Shown here one piece after another: positions 16,118 through 25,056 of a stretch of 37,335 bases of DNA. Numbering within the stretch: the first letter of the stretch is position 1; the number at the start of each line of letters is the position of its first letter. The notes beneath the pieces are model-generated. The model ran no database searches and was not told where the DNA came from. It worked only from the letters and a program-made list of their open reading frames with translations. Position numbers and translations under genes: made by a program. The stretch spans positions 1-37,335 of the forward strand of contig CAAEAE010000055.1 of the NCBI GenBank assembly GCA_900753715.1, given 5' to 3'. Source of the stretch: an uncultured Roseburia sp. GTDB lineage: Bacteria > Bacillota_A > Clostridia > Lachnospirales > Lachnospiraceae.

Positions 16118-16381
16118 ATGGTAAGCCAGAAAGTTACAATAAAGAATCCGACCGGACTTCATTTAAGACCGGCGGGGATTTTATGCAAGGAAGCGATGCA
16201 GTTTAAGTCACATGTCACATTTCAGTACAGAGAGAATACAGCGAATGCCAAAAGTGTATTAAGCGTTCTTGGTGCTTGTATCAAAACCGGAGATGAGATT
16301 GAACTAATCTGTGATGGAGAAGATGAAGAAGAAGCTTTAGCGTCCATTGTGAAAGCAATTGAAAATGGACTGGGTGAATAG
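16118..16381 (+). CDS. ptsH: HPr, phosphocarrier protein of the PTS
   Basis: HPr carries phosphate from enzyme I to sugar-specific PTS components and, in Bacillota, is also phosphorylated by HPr kinase for catabolite control. It has 87 residues. The phosphorylatable histidine is in GLHLRPAG (H15), and the regulatory serine is in NAKSVLSVLG (S46), so it is HPr rather than Crh, which lacks the histidine. TTGGAGGGAA precedes the ATG. It is not beside ptsI; instead it lies 30 bases after glmM and 23 bases before rfbD, an unusual place for ptsH. A dedicated HPr paralogue cannot be excluded. Confidence 0.93.
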   Translation: MVSQKVTIKNPTGLHLRPAGILCKEAMQFKSHVTFQYRENTANAKSVLSVLGACIKTGDEIELICDGEDEEEALASIVKAIENGLGE

Positions 16382-16404
16382 AGAAAGAAAGGCTGGAACA
16401 GAGA

Positions 16405-17274
16405 ATGAAAAAGATTTTGGTGACCGGCTGCAACGGGCAGCTTGGAAGAGCAGTCCGCAAGGAATATGCCGGAGAGAAAGTTACATTTATTAATACGGAT
16501 GTAACGGAGGGCGAAGGTGTTCTTGCACTGGATATTACAGATGTGGATGCGGTAATGGAACTGGTGCGCAGGGAAAAACCGGATGTGATTATCAATTGTG
16601 CCGCACATACAAATGTAGATCTCTGTGAGAAGCAGTGGGACAGTGCGTACCGGATTAATGCGATTGGACCGAGAAATTTAAGCATTGCGGCAACGGCAGT
16701 GGGCGCAAAAATGATTCATGTCTCAACCGATTATGTGTTTGAGGGAAATGGCACAAGACCTTATACGGAGTTTGATGCGCCGAATCCGATTAGTGCTTAT
16801 GGAAAGACCAAGTTAGAGGGAGAACGTTTTGTACAGGCATTTGCAGACCGTTATTTTATTCTGCGTACCGCATGGCTTTACGGAGAGGGAAAGAACTTTG
16901 TAAAGACAATGCTGCGCCTCGCAGAAACCCATGACGAAGTGAGCGTGGTAGATGATCAGGTTGGCTCCCCTACAAGTGCAGTGGAACTTGCCAGAATGAT
17001 TCATTATCTGGAGAAGACGGACAATTACGGTATTTTCCATGCAACCTGTGAAGGAGATACCAACTGGGCAGATTTTGCTGAGACCATTTTTAAGAAAGCG
17101 GGAAAGGTAACGAAAGTACGTCACGTATCTTCTGAGGAATATGCTAAGATGAATCCTGCATCGGCAAAACGTCCTGCATACTCAATTCTTGATAATTATA
17201 TGCTGCGTCTCACCGGTGACTATCGTATGGCAGACTGGCAGGATGCACTGGATGAATATATGAAAACATTATAG
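16405..17274 (+). CDS. rfbD: dTDP-4-dehydrorhamnose reductase (RmlD/RfbD)
   Basis: This enzyme does the last step of dTDP-L-rhamnose synthesis, NAD(P)H reduction of dTDP-4-keto-L-rhamnose. It has 289 residues. The N-terminal Rossmann motif is VTGCNGQLG (G8 to G14); the catalytic Tyr-Lys pair is in SAYGKTKLEGE (Y132, K136). HVSTDYVFEG and the substrate region PYTEFDAPNP are typical of RmlD. The ribosome site is weak (GGCTGGAA). It opens a run of all four rhamnose genes in the order D-C-B-A with short gaps. Confidence 0.95.
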   Translation: MKKILVTGCNGQLGRAVRKEYAGEKVTFINTDVTEGEGVLALDITDVDAVMELVRREKPDVIINCAAHTNVDLCEKQWDSAYRINAIGPRNLSIAATAVGAKMIHVSTDYVFEGNGTRPYTEFDAPNPISAYGKTKLEGERFVQAFADRYFILRTAWLYGEGKNFVKTMLRLAETHDEVSVVDDQVGSPTSAVELARMIHYLEKTDNYGIFHATCEGDTNWADFAETIFKKAGKVTKVRHVSSEEYAKMNPASAKRPAYSILDNYMLRLTGDYRMADWQDALDEYMKTL

Positions 17275-17286
17275 GAGTGATAGAAC

Positions 17287-17868
17287 ATGGGAAAGATTAA
17301 AGTAACAGAAAACTGTGGTGGAATTAAGGGCTTAAAGATTATTGAGCCATCCGTATTTGGAGATGCACGTGGATACTTTATGGAGACCTACAATTACAAC
17401 GATTTTGCAGAGGCAGGAATTGACTGTCAGTTTGTACAGGATAACCAGTCTGCTTCCAAGAAAGGGGTGCTCAGAGGACTTCATTCCCAGAAAGAATATC
17501 CGCAGGATAAGCTGGTCCGTGTTGTAAACGGAGAAGTATATGATGTGGCAGTTGATATGCGCCCGGAATCAGAGACATTTGGAAAGTGGTTTGGTGTCCT
17601 TCTTTCTGCGGAAAATAAAAAGCAGTTTTTTATTCCAAAGCGTTTTGCACATGGATTTATTGTATTGTCTGATTATGCAGAGTTCTGCTATAAGGTAACA
17701 GACTTCTATCATCCGAATGATGAGCTTGGCGTCAAATGGAATGACCCGCAGATTGCAGTTGAGTGGCCGATGCCGGAAGGAATGACGGAGAAAGACCTGA
17801 TTTTCTCGGACAAGGATTTAGTACTTGGAAGCTTTGCTGACTATGTAAAAAGCATCGAAAATAAATAA
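17287..17868 (+). CDS. rfbC: dTDP-4-dehydrorhamnose 3,5-epimerase (RmlC/RfbC)
   Basis: This cupin-fold enzyme epimerises dTDP-4-keto-6-deoxyglucose at C3 and C5. It has 193 residues, typical size. Family motifs are visible: FGDARGYF near residue 24, QDNQSASKKGVLRGLH containing the probable catalytic histidine (H66), and FIPKRFAHGF (H122). It lies 12 bases after rfbD with an AGGAG site and 18 bases before rfbB, consistent with one mRNA. Confidence 0.96.
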   Translation: MGKIKVTENCGGIKGLKIIEPSVFGDARGYFMETYNYNDFAEAGIDCQFVQDNQSASKKGVLRGLHSQKEYPQDKLVRVVNGEVYDVAVDMRPESETFGKWFGVLLSAENKKQFFIPKRFAHGFIVLSDYAEFCYKVTDFYHPNDELGVKWNDPQIAVEWPMPEGMTEKDLIFSDKDLVLGSFADYVKSIENK

Positions 17869-17886
17869 AGACTGAGGAGAAAGAAT

Positions 17887-18969
17887 ATGAGAACTTATTT
17901 GGTAACTGGAGGAGCCGGCTTTATCGGTTCAAATTACATTCATTACATGTTCCGCAAATATGGAAATGAAATCAAAATTGTCAATGTAGACGCGCTGACC
18001 TATGCAGGAAATCTTGAGAATCTCAAGGATTTGGAAGAAAATCCGAATTACATCTTTGTAAAGGCAGATATTACAGACAAGGAGGCAATCGAGAAGGTAT
18101 TTGCACAGTATGATATTGACCGTGTCGTACATTTTGCAGCAGAGAGCCATGTAGACCGCAGCATTAAGAATCCGGAAGTATTCGTAAAGACAAATGTACT
18201 CGGAACAGCTGTAATGCTCAACTGTGCAAAAGCAGCATGGGAACTTCCGGACGGAAGCTTCAAAGAAGGCAAAAAGTTTTTACATGTATCTACAGATGAA
18301 GTATATGGTTCACTGGAAGATGACGGAACCTATTTTTATGAGACAACCCCTTACGCACCGCACAGCCCGTATTCCGCAAGCAAGGCATCCAGTGATATGC
18401 TGGTAAAAGCATATATTGATACCTATAAGTTCCCGGCAAATATTACGAACTGCTCAAACAATTACGGACCGTATCAGTTCCCGGAGAAACTGATTCCGCT
18501 TATCATCAATAATGCATTGCAGGGAAAGAAACTGCCGGTTTACGGAGATGGAAAGAACGTACGTGACTGGCTGTATGTGGATGACCATGCAAAGGCAATT
18601 GATATGGTACAGGAGAAGGGACGTCTCGGTGAAACCTACAACGTAGGCGGACACAATGAAAAACAGAATATCGAGATTATCAATATCATCATTGATACGT
18701 TGTTAGAGATGCTTCCGGCAGATGACCCGAGAAGAAAACTGGTAAGCAAAGATCTGATTACTTACGTAGAAGACCGTAAGGGACATGACAGACGATATGC
18801 GATTGCGCCGGATAAGATTAAGGCAGAGATTGGCTGGGAACCGGAAACGATGTTCAAAGACGGAATCAAAAAGACCATCGCATGGTTTTTTGAGAATGAG
18901 GACTGGATGAAGAACGTGACAAGTGGTGACTACCAGAAATATTATGAGGATATGTATCGCGGCAAATAA
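17887..18969 (+). CDS. rfbB: dTDP-glucose 4,6-dehydratase (RmlB/RfbB)
   Basis: RmlB converts dTDP-glucose to dTDP-4-keto-6-deoxyglucose using bound NAD. It has 360 residues. The NAD-binding GGAGFIGSNY begins at residue 8, the catalytic T-D-E triplet is in VSTDEVYG (T136-D137-E138), and the Tyr-Lys pair is in YSASKASSD (Y162, K166). NNYGPYQFPEKLIP is an RmlB hallmark. GAGGAGAAAG precedes the ATG. The gene is followed by a 75-base gap holding a hairpin, the widest gap in the downstream cluster. Confidence 0.97.
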   Translation: MRTYLVTGGAGFIGSNYIHYMFRKYGNEIKIVNVDALTYAGNLENLKDLEENPNYIFVKADITDKEAIEKVFAQYDIDRVVHFAAESHVDRSIKNPEVFVKTNVLGTAVMLNCAKAAWELPDGSFKEGKKFLHVSTDEVYGSLEDDGTYFYETTPYAPHSPYSASKASSDMLVKAYIDTYKFPANITNCSNNYGPYQFPEKLIPLIINNALQGKKLPVYGDGKNVRDWLYVDDHAKAIDMVQEKGRLGETYNVGGHNEKQNIEIINIIIDTLLEMLPADDPRRKLVSKDLITYVEDRKGHDRRYAIAPDKIKAEIGWEPETMFKDGIKKTIAWFFENEDWMKNVTSGDYQKYYEDMYRGK

Positions 18970-18976
18970 GAATTGA

Positions 18977-19006
18977 CAGCAGTAACGCCCTGGGGCGGTA
19001 CTGCTG
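18977..19006 (+). other. Hairpin between rfbB and rfbA
   Basis: CAGCAGTA (18977-18984) pairs with TACTGCTG (18999-19006), with an inner CGCC/GGCG stem and CTGG loop. Only a broken T-tract follows (GTTTGCGTTTAATT), so it may be an mRNA-processing or partial attenuation element rather than a full terminator. Confidence 0.5.
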
Positions 19007-19044
19007 GTTTGCGTTTAATTAAAATCGAACAGGAGAAATGAAAT

Positions 19045-19923
19045 ATGAAGGGAATTATTCTTGCCGGAGGGTCCGGAACCAGACTTTATCCACTGACAAA
19101 GGCGATTTCAAAACAGATTATGCCGGTATATGACAAGCCGATGATTTATTACCCGCTTTCTACACTGATGCTTGCAGGAATCCGTGAGGTGCTGATTATC
19201 TCTACACCGAGAGACCTCCCGGTTTTTAAAGAACTGTTAGGAGATGGAAGCCAGCTTGGAATGTGTTTTGAGTATGCCGTTCAGGAGCAGCCGAGAGGAC
19301 TTGCAGATGCGTTTATCATCGGAGAATCCTTTATCGGAAAAGATGCGGTTGCGTTAGTTCTCGGCGACAATATTTTTTATGGACAGAGCTTTTCCAAGGT
19401 GCTGATGCGCGCAGCAGAGCGCACGGAGAAAGAAGCGGGAGCGACCATTTTTGGCTACTATGTAAGAGACCCGAGAGAGTACGGAGTGGTGGAATTTGAT
19501 GAAAACGGAAAGGCAATCTCCATCGAGGAAAAACCACAGAATCCGAAGTCAAATTATGCAGTTCCGGGTCTGTATTTCTACGATAATGATGTTGTGGAAA
19601 TTGCAAAGAATGTAAAACCGTCAGCCCGTGGTGAGATTGAAATTACAAGCGTAAATAATGAGTATTTGAATCGCGGAAATCTTTCCGTTGAAACACTTGG
19701 AAGAGGTTTTGCATGGTTAGATACCGGAAATCATGATATGCTGCTTGCAGCGGCAGATTTCGTATCTGCGTTCCAGAAGAGACAGGGACTTTATATCTCG
19801 TGTATTGAAGAAATTGCCTACAAGAGAGGATTTATTGATAAAGAGCAGCTCATAAAGCTTGCACAGCCGCTTTTGAAAACCGATTATGGTAAGTATCTGA
19901 TGGAAATTGCAGAGGGATTATAA
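19045..19923 (+). CDS. rfbA: Glucose-1-phosphate thymidylyltransferase (RmlA/RfbA)
   Basis: RmlA makes dTDP-glucose from dTTP and glucose-1-phosphate, the first step of dTDP-rhamnose synthesis. It has 292 residues. The nucleotidyltransferase signature [13 protein letters not shown] is near the N-terminus, followed by [44 protein letters not shown] and WLDTGNHD are all RmlA motifs. CAGGAG precedes the ATG. The next gene starts on the base after the stop (TAA then ATG), so expression of that membrane gene may be coupled to rfbA. Confidence 0.97.
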   Translation: MKGIILAGGSGTRLYPLTKAISKQIMPVYDKPMIYYPLSTLMLAGIREVLIISTPRDLPVFKELLGDGSQLGMCFEYAVQEQPRGLADAFIIGESFIGKDAVALVLGDNIFYGQSFSKVLMRAAERTEKEAGATIFGYYVRDPREYGVVEFDENGKAISIEEKPQNPKSNYAVPGLYFYDNDVVEIAKNVKPSARGEIEITSVNNEYLNRGNLSVETLGRGFAWLDTGNHDMLLAAADFVSAFQKRQGLYISCIEEIAYKRGFIDKEQLIKLAQPLLKTDYGKYLMEIAEGL

Positions 19924-20922
19924 ATGAAAGTATTTTTACAAATACTGACCGCAGGGTATGAACTTGGCGTGCTTCCGCTTGCAATTGGAGGAGCGATTAC
20001 GTTTTTGCAGAAAAAGCAGATAAATCCCTTTTCCTACCTGCTGGGATATCTTGTGGTTTTTGCGGGCTTTCTGGTACTGGCAGTACCGCTTTTGTGTCTG
20101 CACACACCGCTTGCGACGATTGTTTCGATATGGAAAGCAGTTCTGATGGGAATGGGAGTGCTCATCTTTCTTTTTGTTGTTTTAAACTGGAGTGAGCTGC
20201 TACTGTGGGCGAAGAAATTCGCAGAGCGCATCAGGCACTGGGATGTCATGCGGAGTTTTTTTATCGTAGTATGCCTGATGGTGACACTGATTTCAGTTGT
20301 ATGGGTTCTGCCATCGAAAGAGGATAGTACGGCAGAAGTTGCGGCAGTGATGGATGCAACCGGAACAGTTTATCAATATGAGCCGTACACGTTAAATCCG
20401 GTTGCAAGTTACCCGAATGAGAATGTATTTTCACCGCTAGAGGTATTTTATGTGGTAAATGCGAGAATCGCAGGTGTGAATACCACCCAGTTCCTCCATA
20501 TGTTTCTTCCTTTTTTTCTGCTTCCGTTAGTGTTTGTTACCTACTGGCAGGCGGGAGAATATTTCTGGCCGGGATGTGTGGAAAAGAAGGAACTGTTTGT
20601 GATACTGGTGATTCTGTTTTACTCGGTTGCTGCATACGCATCAAAATCGTTGATGGTTGGGGCAATTCAGAATGTATGGAATGGAACGAGCCTTGTTGCG
20701 GCGAGTATCTTCCCGGCAGTTATGATTGAAAGTTTTTCTCTGATGGATGTATGGGGAGATGGCAAAAAAACAATGACAGGGCAGATTTTGTTTCTGCTTC
20801 TTTGTTATGTGGCAGGGCAGCTTCTGCTTCCGGAAGCATTTATTGTGACAACAGCCATTATCTTATGCAGTATTGCGGGAAAAATTACAGAGAGGTACTT
20901 AAAACGTGACAAATGTAATTAA
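19924..20922 (+). CDS. Polytopic membrane protein, first half of a paired module (copy A)
   Basis: The function is unknown. It has 332 residues with about eight membrane segments. After helix 4 an external loop carries an acidic pair (E133-D134), followed by AAVMDATGTVYQYEPYTL and SPLEVFYVVNARIAG; a later segment has VWNGTS (W252) and FPA. These features align with the protein at 34111-35199: the acidic pair to Trp distance is 118 residues here against 120 there, and LGV-x-P and SVP-like helix ends also match. It may belong to a DUF6077-type, GT-C-like membrane family, which is tentative. It begins directly after the rfbA stop and overlaps the next gene by 17 bases. Confidence 0.8.
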   Translation: MKVFLQILTAGYELGVLPLAIGGAITFLQKKQINPFSYLLGYLVVFAGFLVLAVPLLCLHTPLATIVSIWKAVLMGMGVLIFLFVVLNWSELLLWAKKFAERIRHWDVMRSFFIVVCLMVTLISVVWVLPSKEDSTAEVAAVMDATGTVYQYEPYTLNPVASYPNENVFSPLEVFYVVNARIAGVNTTQFLHMFLPFFLLPLVFVTYWQAGEYFWPGCVEKKELFVILVILFYSVAAYASKSLMVGAIQNVWNGTSLVAASIFPAVMIESFSLMDVWGDGKKTMTGQILFLLLCYVAGQLLLPEAFIVTTAIILCSIAGKITERYLKRDKCN

Positions 20923-21601
20923 AACAATCATAGATAACTGGCACGCATACGGCGTACAGACGACACATATGGTGCTGTACTGGATTGCGCTGGTGTGGAT
21001 TTACCTGTATGACAGGCGGCAGGGCAATGCAAGGCTGCCTCTTCAGGCGGTCTTTAGTTTTTTGGGGATTACTGCGATTATGGCAGCAGGAAGAATTTTT
21101 CTGGGCGGATATCTGCCGTATAAGATTTTTCTGATTCTTCCGACAGCAGCGCTTCTTGCGTATGTCGGGGTAGAACTGCTTGGAAGAACAGAGCTGCTCA
21201 AAAAGCGATGGATAATTATATTGTTATATGCTATAATCATTCAGGCAGGAATCGGGCTTCGATATGAGCCGGAATTTTTGACCGGAGCACCGAATACATA
21301 CAAAATTTCCGCTTCGGTAATCGGACTGGATCATTATATCCGGCAGATTGATCAACCGTTTCTGTTAGCACCGTCTGAGGTGGCAGCAAGTATCCAGGAA
21401 TATGACCCTGGGGTACGGGTTGCGTATGGGGAAGGTTACGGCTATGCAGAGGGAAATCTGCTGGCGTTGATAGAATCAGCAGAGGGATATGGATGCAATT
21501 GCCTTCTGCTTCGCTCGGAAACGGCGGATATGGAGTATATGCAATCGCAGGGGTATGAACTGGTAGTGATTTTGGAAGGCTATCATTTATACCGTCTCTG
21601 A
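20906..21601 (+). CDS. Membrane protein with C-terminal soluble domain, second half of paired module (copy A)
   Basis: The function is unknown. It has 231 residues: four membrane helices (about residues 20-38, 47-66, 68-90 and 100-115) and then a domain of about 115 residues predicted to lie outside the cell. KIFLILPTAALLAY in helix 3, NTYKIS at the domain start and GYELVVILEGYHLYRL at the end have counterparts in the protein at 35214-35936. The start is a GTG at 20906 with AGAGAGG 10 bases upstream, inside the end of the preceding gene, implying coupled translation. No single fused reading frame is needed because copy B has the same gene boundary with a clear ribosome site. Confidence 0.8.
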   Translation: MTNVIKTIIDNWHAYGVQTTHMVLYWIALVWIYLYDRRQGNARLPLQAVFSFLGITAIMAAGRIFLGGYLPYKIFLILPTAALLAYVGVELLGRTELLKKRWIIILLYAIIIQAGIGLRYEPEFLTGAPNTYKISASVIGLDHYIRQIDQPFLLAPSEVAASIQEYDPGVRVAYGEGYGYAEGNLLALIESAEGYGCNCLLLRSETADMEYMQSQGYELVVILEGYHLYRL

Positions 21602-21631
21602 GAATAATTCACAAAAAGAAAGTTGATGAAC

Positions 21632-23494
21632 ATGAAAAAATTAGGAAACTCTGTTTGGGCGAAAAGAATACTTTTAATCTGTTATGACATACTGGCAGTT
21701 GCAGCGGCCAGTTATCTGGCACTTCTGTCACGATTTGATTTTAATCCGATTATTATACCGAAGGCATATCTGCACACAGCGAATCGTGCACTGCCGCTGC
21801 TGATTTTAATTACAATCATCGTATTTGCTGTGCTGCGTCTGTATAACAGTCTGTGGTCGTATGCGGGCGGTACTGAATTAATGTATATGATTTGTGCGTG
21901 CCTGATAGCGGCATTCCTTGGAATGGTTCTCATTATGCTGACCAATCCGAGTAACGTATATCCGCTGCCGCGAAGCTATTATGTTTATTTTGCGATAGCA
22001 CTGGTTATATTTACAGCAATCAGCCGTTATTCTTACCGCGCTGTGCGGGCACTTTCAAACCGCCGTGTGAATGCGGCAACCAGAAAACGTGTGCTTGTCG
22101 TAGGTGCGGGAGAAGCTGGAAATGCGATTATCAAGGAAATTTCCATCAGCAACTACATTGATATGAACGTAGTGGGCGTGATTGATGATGATAAGAAGAA
22201 ACACGGAAGTTATATCCACGGAGTGAAAGTTGTGGGAGACCGGTACGACATCGAGGAGGCGGTTAAAGAGCTTGATGTCAAAGAAATTATTATCGCAATT
22301 CCAACGGCTGCTCCGAAGGAGATGAAAGAAATCCTCGACATCTGTAAACGGACAGGCTGTGAACTGAAACGTCTGCCGGGAATGTACCAGCTTGTAAACG
22401 GCGAGGTAAGTATCAGCAAGTTAAAAGATGTAGATGTCAATGACCTTTTAGGACGCGAACCGATACAGGTAAATCTGGAATCTATCATGGGCTATGTGTC
22501 CGGCAAAGTAATTATGGTAACCGGAGGCGGTGGTACCATCGGAAGCGAGCTGTGTCGTCAGATTGCATCCCATAAGCCGAAGCAGTTAGTCATTGTTGAT
22601 ATTTATGAGAACACAACGTATGATATCCAGAATGAATTAAAACATGATTTCCCGGATTTAAATCTGGTGGTTCTGATTGCGTCTGTGCGCAATACCAAGC
22701 GTATGGATGTGATTTTTGAAACCTATCATCCGGAAATCGTTTATCATGCGGCTGCGCACAAGCATGTGCCGCTGATGGAAGACAGCCCGAATGAGGCAGT
22801 GAAGAATAACGTACTCGGCACATGGAAGATTGTAAGGGCAGCAGACAGATACAAGGTAAAACGCTTTGTCATGATTTCTACGGATAAGGCAGTAAATCCG
22901 ACGAATATCATGGGTGCAACGAAACGTATCTGTGAGATGATTATACAGACCTACAACAATCGTTCCAATACAGAATACGTTGCAGTACGTTTTGGAAATG
23001 TACTTGGAAGTAATGGAAGTGTGATTCCGTTATTTAAGAAACAGATTGCACAGGGCGGACCGGTAACCGTTACCCATCCGGATATTATCCGGTATTTTAT
23101 GACAATTCCGGAGGCAGTGTCACTTGTGCTTCAGGCAGGGGCTTATGCAAAGGGCGGAGAGATTTTCGTTCTTGACATGGGAGAGCCGGTAAAGATATTA
23201 GACCTGGCACGAAACCTGATTCTTCTGTCCGGACACAAACCGGATGATGATATCAAGATTGTCTTTACAGGACTTCGGCCGGGAGAAAAACTTTACGAAG
23301 AAATGCTGATGAAAGAAGAAGGCTTGCAGGAAACAGAAAACAAGCTGATTCATATCGGAAAACCCATCGAGATGGATGAGGAAAAGTTTTTAGAGGACTT
23401 ACAGAAACTTGCAGATTATGTTGTGACGGAACCGAGTGATATCCGTCAGAAAGTTCATGAGATTGTGCCGACATACACAATCCAGCAATACTAA
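21632..23494 (+). CDS. Membrane-bound UDP-sugar 4,6-dehydratase, CapD/WbpM/FlaA1-like
   Basis: This enzyme class converts UDP-GlcNAc to a 4-keto-6-deoxy sugar. It has 620 residues: four N-terminal membrane helices (to about residue 130), a CoA-binding-like Rossmann domain (VLVVGAGEAGNAI near 154), and a catalytic SDR domain (VMVTGGGGTIGSE near 295). The SDR active site is STDKAVNPTNIMGATKR (416-432), with MGATK replacing the usual Tyr-x-x-x-Lys as in large WbpM-type enzymes. The ATG at 21632 was preferred for spacing from AGAAAG; ATG at 21626 and TTG at 21623 are alternatives. It is followed by the phosphoglycosyltransferase and a reductase/epimerase, a usual trio for making the first, 6-deoxy-HexNAc sugar of a glycan. 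Confidence 0.93.
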   Translation: MKKLGNSVWAKRILLICYDILAVAAASYLALLSRFDFNPIIIPKAYLHTANRALPLLILITIIVFAVLRLYNSLWSYAGGTELMYMICACLIAAFLGMVLIMLTNPSNVYPLPRSYYVYFAIALVIFTAISRYSYRAVRALSNRRVNAATRKRVLVVGAGEAGNAIIKEISISNYIDMNVVGVIDDDKKKHGSYIHGVKVVGDRYDIEEAVKELDVKEIIIAIPTAAPKEMKEILDICKRTGCELKRLPGMYQLVNGEVSISKLKDVDVNDLLGREPIQVNLESIMGYVSGKVIMVTGGGGTIGSELCRQIASHKPKQLVIVDIYENTTYDIQNELKHDFPDLNLVVLIASVRNTKRMDVIFETYHPEIVYHAAAHKHVPLMEDSPNEAVKNNVLGTWKIVRAADRYKVKRFVMISTDKAVNPTNIMGATKRICEMIIQTYNNRSNTEYVAVRFGNVLGSNGSVIPLFKKQIAQGGPVTVTHPDIIRYFMTIPEAVSLVLQAGAYAKGGEIFVLDMGEPVKILDLARNLILLSGHKPDDDIKIVFTGLRPGEKLYEEMLMKEEGLQETENKLIHIGKPIEMDEEKFLEDLQKLADYVVTEPSDIRQKVHEIVPTYTIQQY

Positions 23495-23513
23495 ATAAAT
23501 ATGAGGTGGCAGA

Positions 23514-24140
23514 ATGAAAAAATCAATTTACCCGAAAATAAAAAGACTGATAGATATTGTGGTAAGTCTCCTGGGATGTATCATTTTGTCACCTCTGTTT
23601 TTGATTTTGTGCATTGCAATCAAAATCGACAGCAAAGGACCAATCCTTTTTAAACAGAAGCGTGTGGGAATCCACAAAACCTATTTCAATATTTTAAAAT
23701 TCCGCACGATGCGGATTGATACCCCAAAGGATATGCCGACGCATATGTTGACAAACCCGGAACAGTATATTACGAAAGTTGGAAAATTCTTAAGAAAGAG
23801 CAGTTTGGACGAACTGCCTCAGATTATTAACATATTAAAGGGCGATATGAGTATTATCGGACCAAGACCGGCACTGTGGAATCAGGACGACCTGATTGCC
23901 GAGCGCGATAAATACGGCGCAAATGATGTGATGCCGGGACTTACCGGATGGGCGCAGATTAACGGAAGAGATGAATTGGAGATTCCGGTGAAGGCGGCGT
24001 TAGACGGCGAGTACGTGAAAAAAATGAGCTTTGGCTTTGATGTGAAATGTTTTTTTGGAACCATCACGAGCGTGTTACACCATGATGGAGTAGTGGAAGG
24101 AGGAACCGGCGCAATGGAGAGCCGGAAACCGGAGAAATGA
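23514..24140 (+). CDS. Undecaprenyl-phosphate phosphoglycosyltransferase (initiating sugar transferase, PglC/WecP-like)
   Basis: This is a monotopic phosphoglycosyltransferase, which starts a glycan by moving a sugar-phosphate from a UDP-sugar to undecaprenyl phosphate at the inner membrane face. It has 208 residues, the small PglC-like form without extra membrane helices. A re-entrant hydrophobic N-terminal helix (about residues 12-37) is followed by GPILFKQKRVG, KFRTM, the catalytic Asp-Glu in SSLDELPQ (D99, E100), IIGPRPA and PGLTGWAQINGRD. GAGGTGG lies upstream of the ATG. The stop overlaps the next start (ATGA). The substrate is probably the 4-keto or reduced product of the neighbouring dehydratase; this is inferred from position. 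Confidence 0.93.
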   Translation: MKKSIYPKIKRLIDIVVSLLGCIILSPLFLILCIAIKIDSKGPILFKQKRVGIHKTYFNILKFRTMRIDTPKDMPTHMLTNPEQYITKVGKFLRKSSLDELPQIINILKGDMSIIGPRPALWNQDDLIAERDKYGANDVMPGLTGWAQINGRDELEIPVKAALDGEYVKKMSFGFDVKCFFGTITSVLHHDGVVEGGTGAMESRKPEK

Positions 24141-25045
24141 AAAGAATACTGATTACAGGTGCCAACAGTTATGTTGGCACTTCATTTGAAAAATGGATGA
24201 AACAGTTTGACAATTATCAGATTGATACACTTGATATGTTAGATGCAAACTGGAGAGAAAAAGACTTCTCACCGTATGATGTGGTCTTTCATGTTGCAGG
24301 ACTTGCACACGCAGATATTACGTCTGTCTCAAAAGAGATTCAGGATAAGTATTATCATGTAAACTGTGACCTTGCCATTGAAACCGCGCAGAAAGCAAAG
24401 CGGGACGGCGTAAAGCAGTTTATCTTCATGAGCAGCATGAGTATTTACGGGGACAGCGCGCGTGTCGGCAAAATCAAGGCAATCTCCAAAACGACAGAAG
24501 CAGTTCCATCAAACTTCTACGGAGACAGCAAGTTAAAGGCAGAGAAGGGAATTCTTGAACTGCGCGATGAGACATTCCAGGTTGTCATTATAAGACCGCC
24601 GATGGTGTATGGATATGGCAGCAAGGGAAACTTCCCGACACTCGAGAAGCTTGCGGCAACGATGCCGATTTTCCCGACGGTGAGAAATCAGCGTTCCATG
24701 ATTTTTGTATATAATCTCTGTGAATTTGTTCATTTGTGTGTGGAGCGCAAATGTGATGGTATCTATTACCCACAGAATGAAGAATATGTCTGTACCGCGG
24801 ATATGGTGCGTCAGATTGCCGGAGAGAGCCAGAAGAAAATCTGGCTGACCGGGTTATTTAACTGGGGCATTTACCTTTTATCCGTTGTACCTGGCAAAGT
24901 CGGAAAATATACCAATAAGGCATTCGGAAGCCTTATCTATGAATTTGACTTAAGCAGTAAGGACATTGATATCAAAGAATATCAGACCGTAGATTTTGCA
25001 CAGTCCATCCGGCTGGCAAAAAACGGTGACCAGGCGATGAATTAG
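24137..25045 (+). CDS. NAD-dependent epimerase/reductase (SDR family)
   Basis: This extended short-chain dehydrogenase/reductase has 302 residues. The nucleotide-binding motif is ILITGANSYVGTS near residue 4; the catalytic set is SSMSIYGDS and YGDSKLKAE (Y128, K132). KGNFPTLEKL matches the sugar-nucleotide binding region of WbpV/WbpK-like enzymes. The start overlaps the stop of the preceding transferase by four bases (ATGA), with GGAGA just upstream. Position after a 4,6-dehydratase and an initiating transferase suggests it reduces the 4-keto group to make QuiNAc or FucNAc; a plain 4-epimerase role cannot be ruled out. Confidence 0.85.
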   Translation: MKRILITGANSYVGTSFEKWMKQFDNYQIDTLDMLDANWREKDFSPYDVVFHVAGLAHADITSVSKEIQDKYYHVNCDLAIETAQKAKRDGVKQFIFMSSMSIYGDSARVGKIKAISKTTEAVPSNFYGDSKLKAEKGILELRDETFQVVIIRPPMVYGYGSKGNFPTLEKLAATMPIFPTVRNQRSMIFVYNLCEFVHLCVERKCDGIYYPQNEEYVCTADMVRQIAGESQKKIWLTGLFNWGIYLLSVVPGKVGKYTNKAFGSLIYEFDLSSKDIDIKEYQTVDFAQSIRLAKNGDQAMN

Positions 25046-25056
25046 GGGAGATGAGA

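Noticed and set aside
18973..19001. TTGACA as a promoter for rfbA
   Set aside because: No -10-like hexamer exists 15-19 bases downstream; the sequence is part of a hairpin stem.
19924..21601. Copy A of the membrane module as one gene broken by a frameshift
   Set aside because: The second gene has its own GTG start and AGAGAGG site, and copy B has the same boundary with a 14-base gap and a strong ribosome site, so two genes are the natural state.
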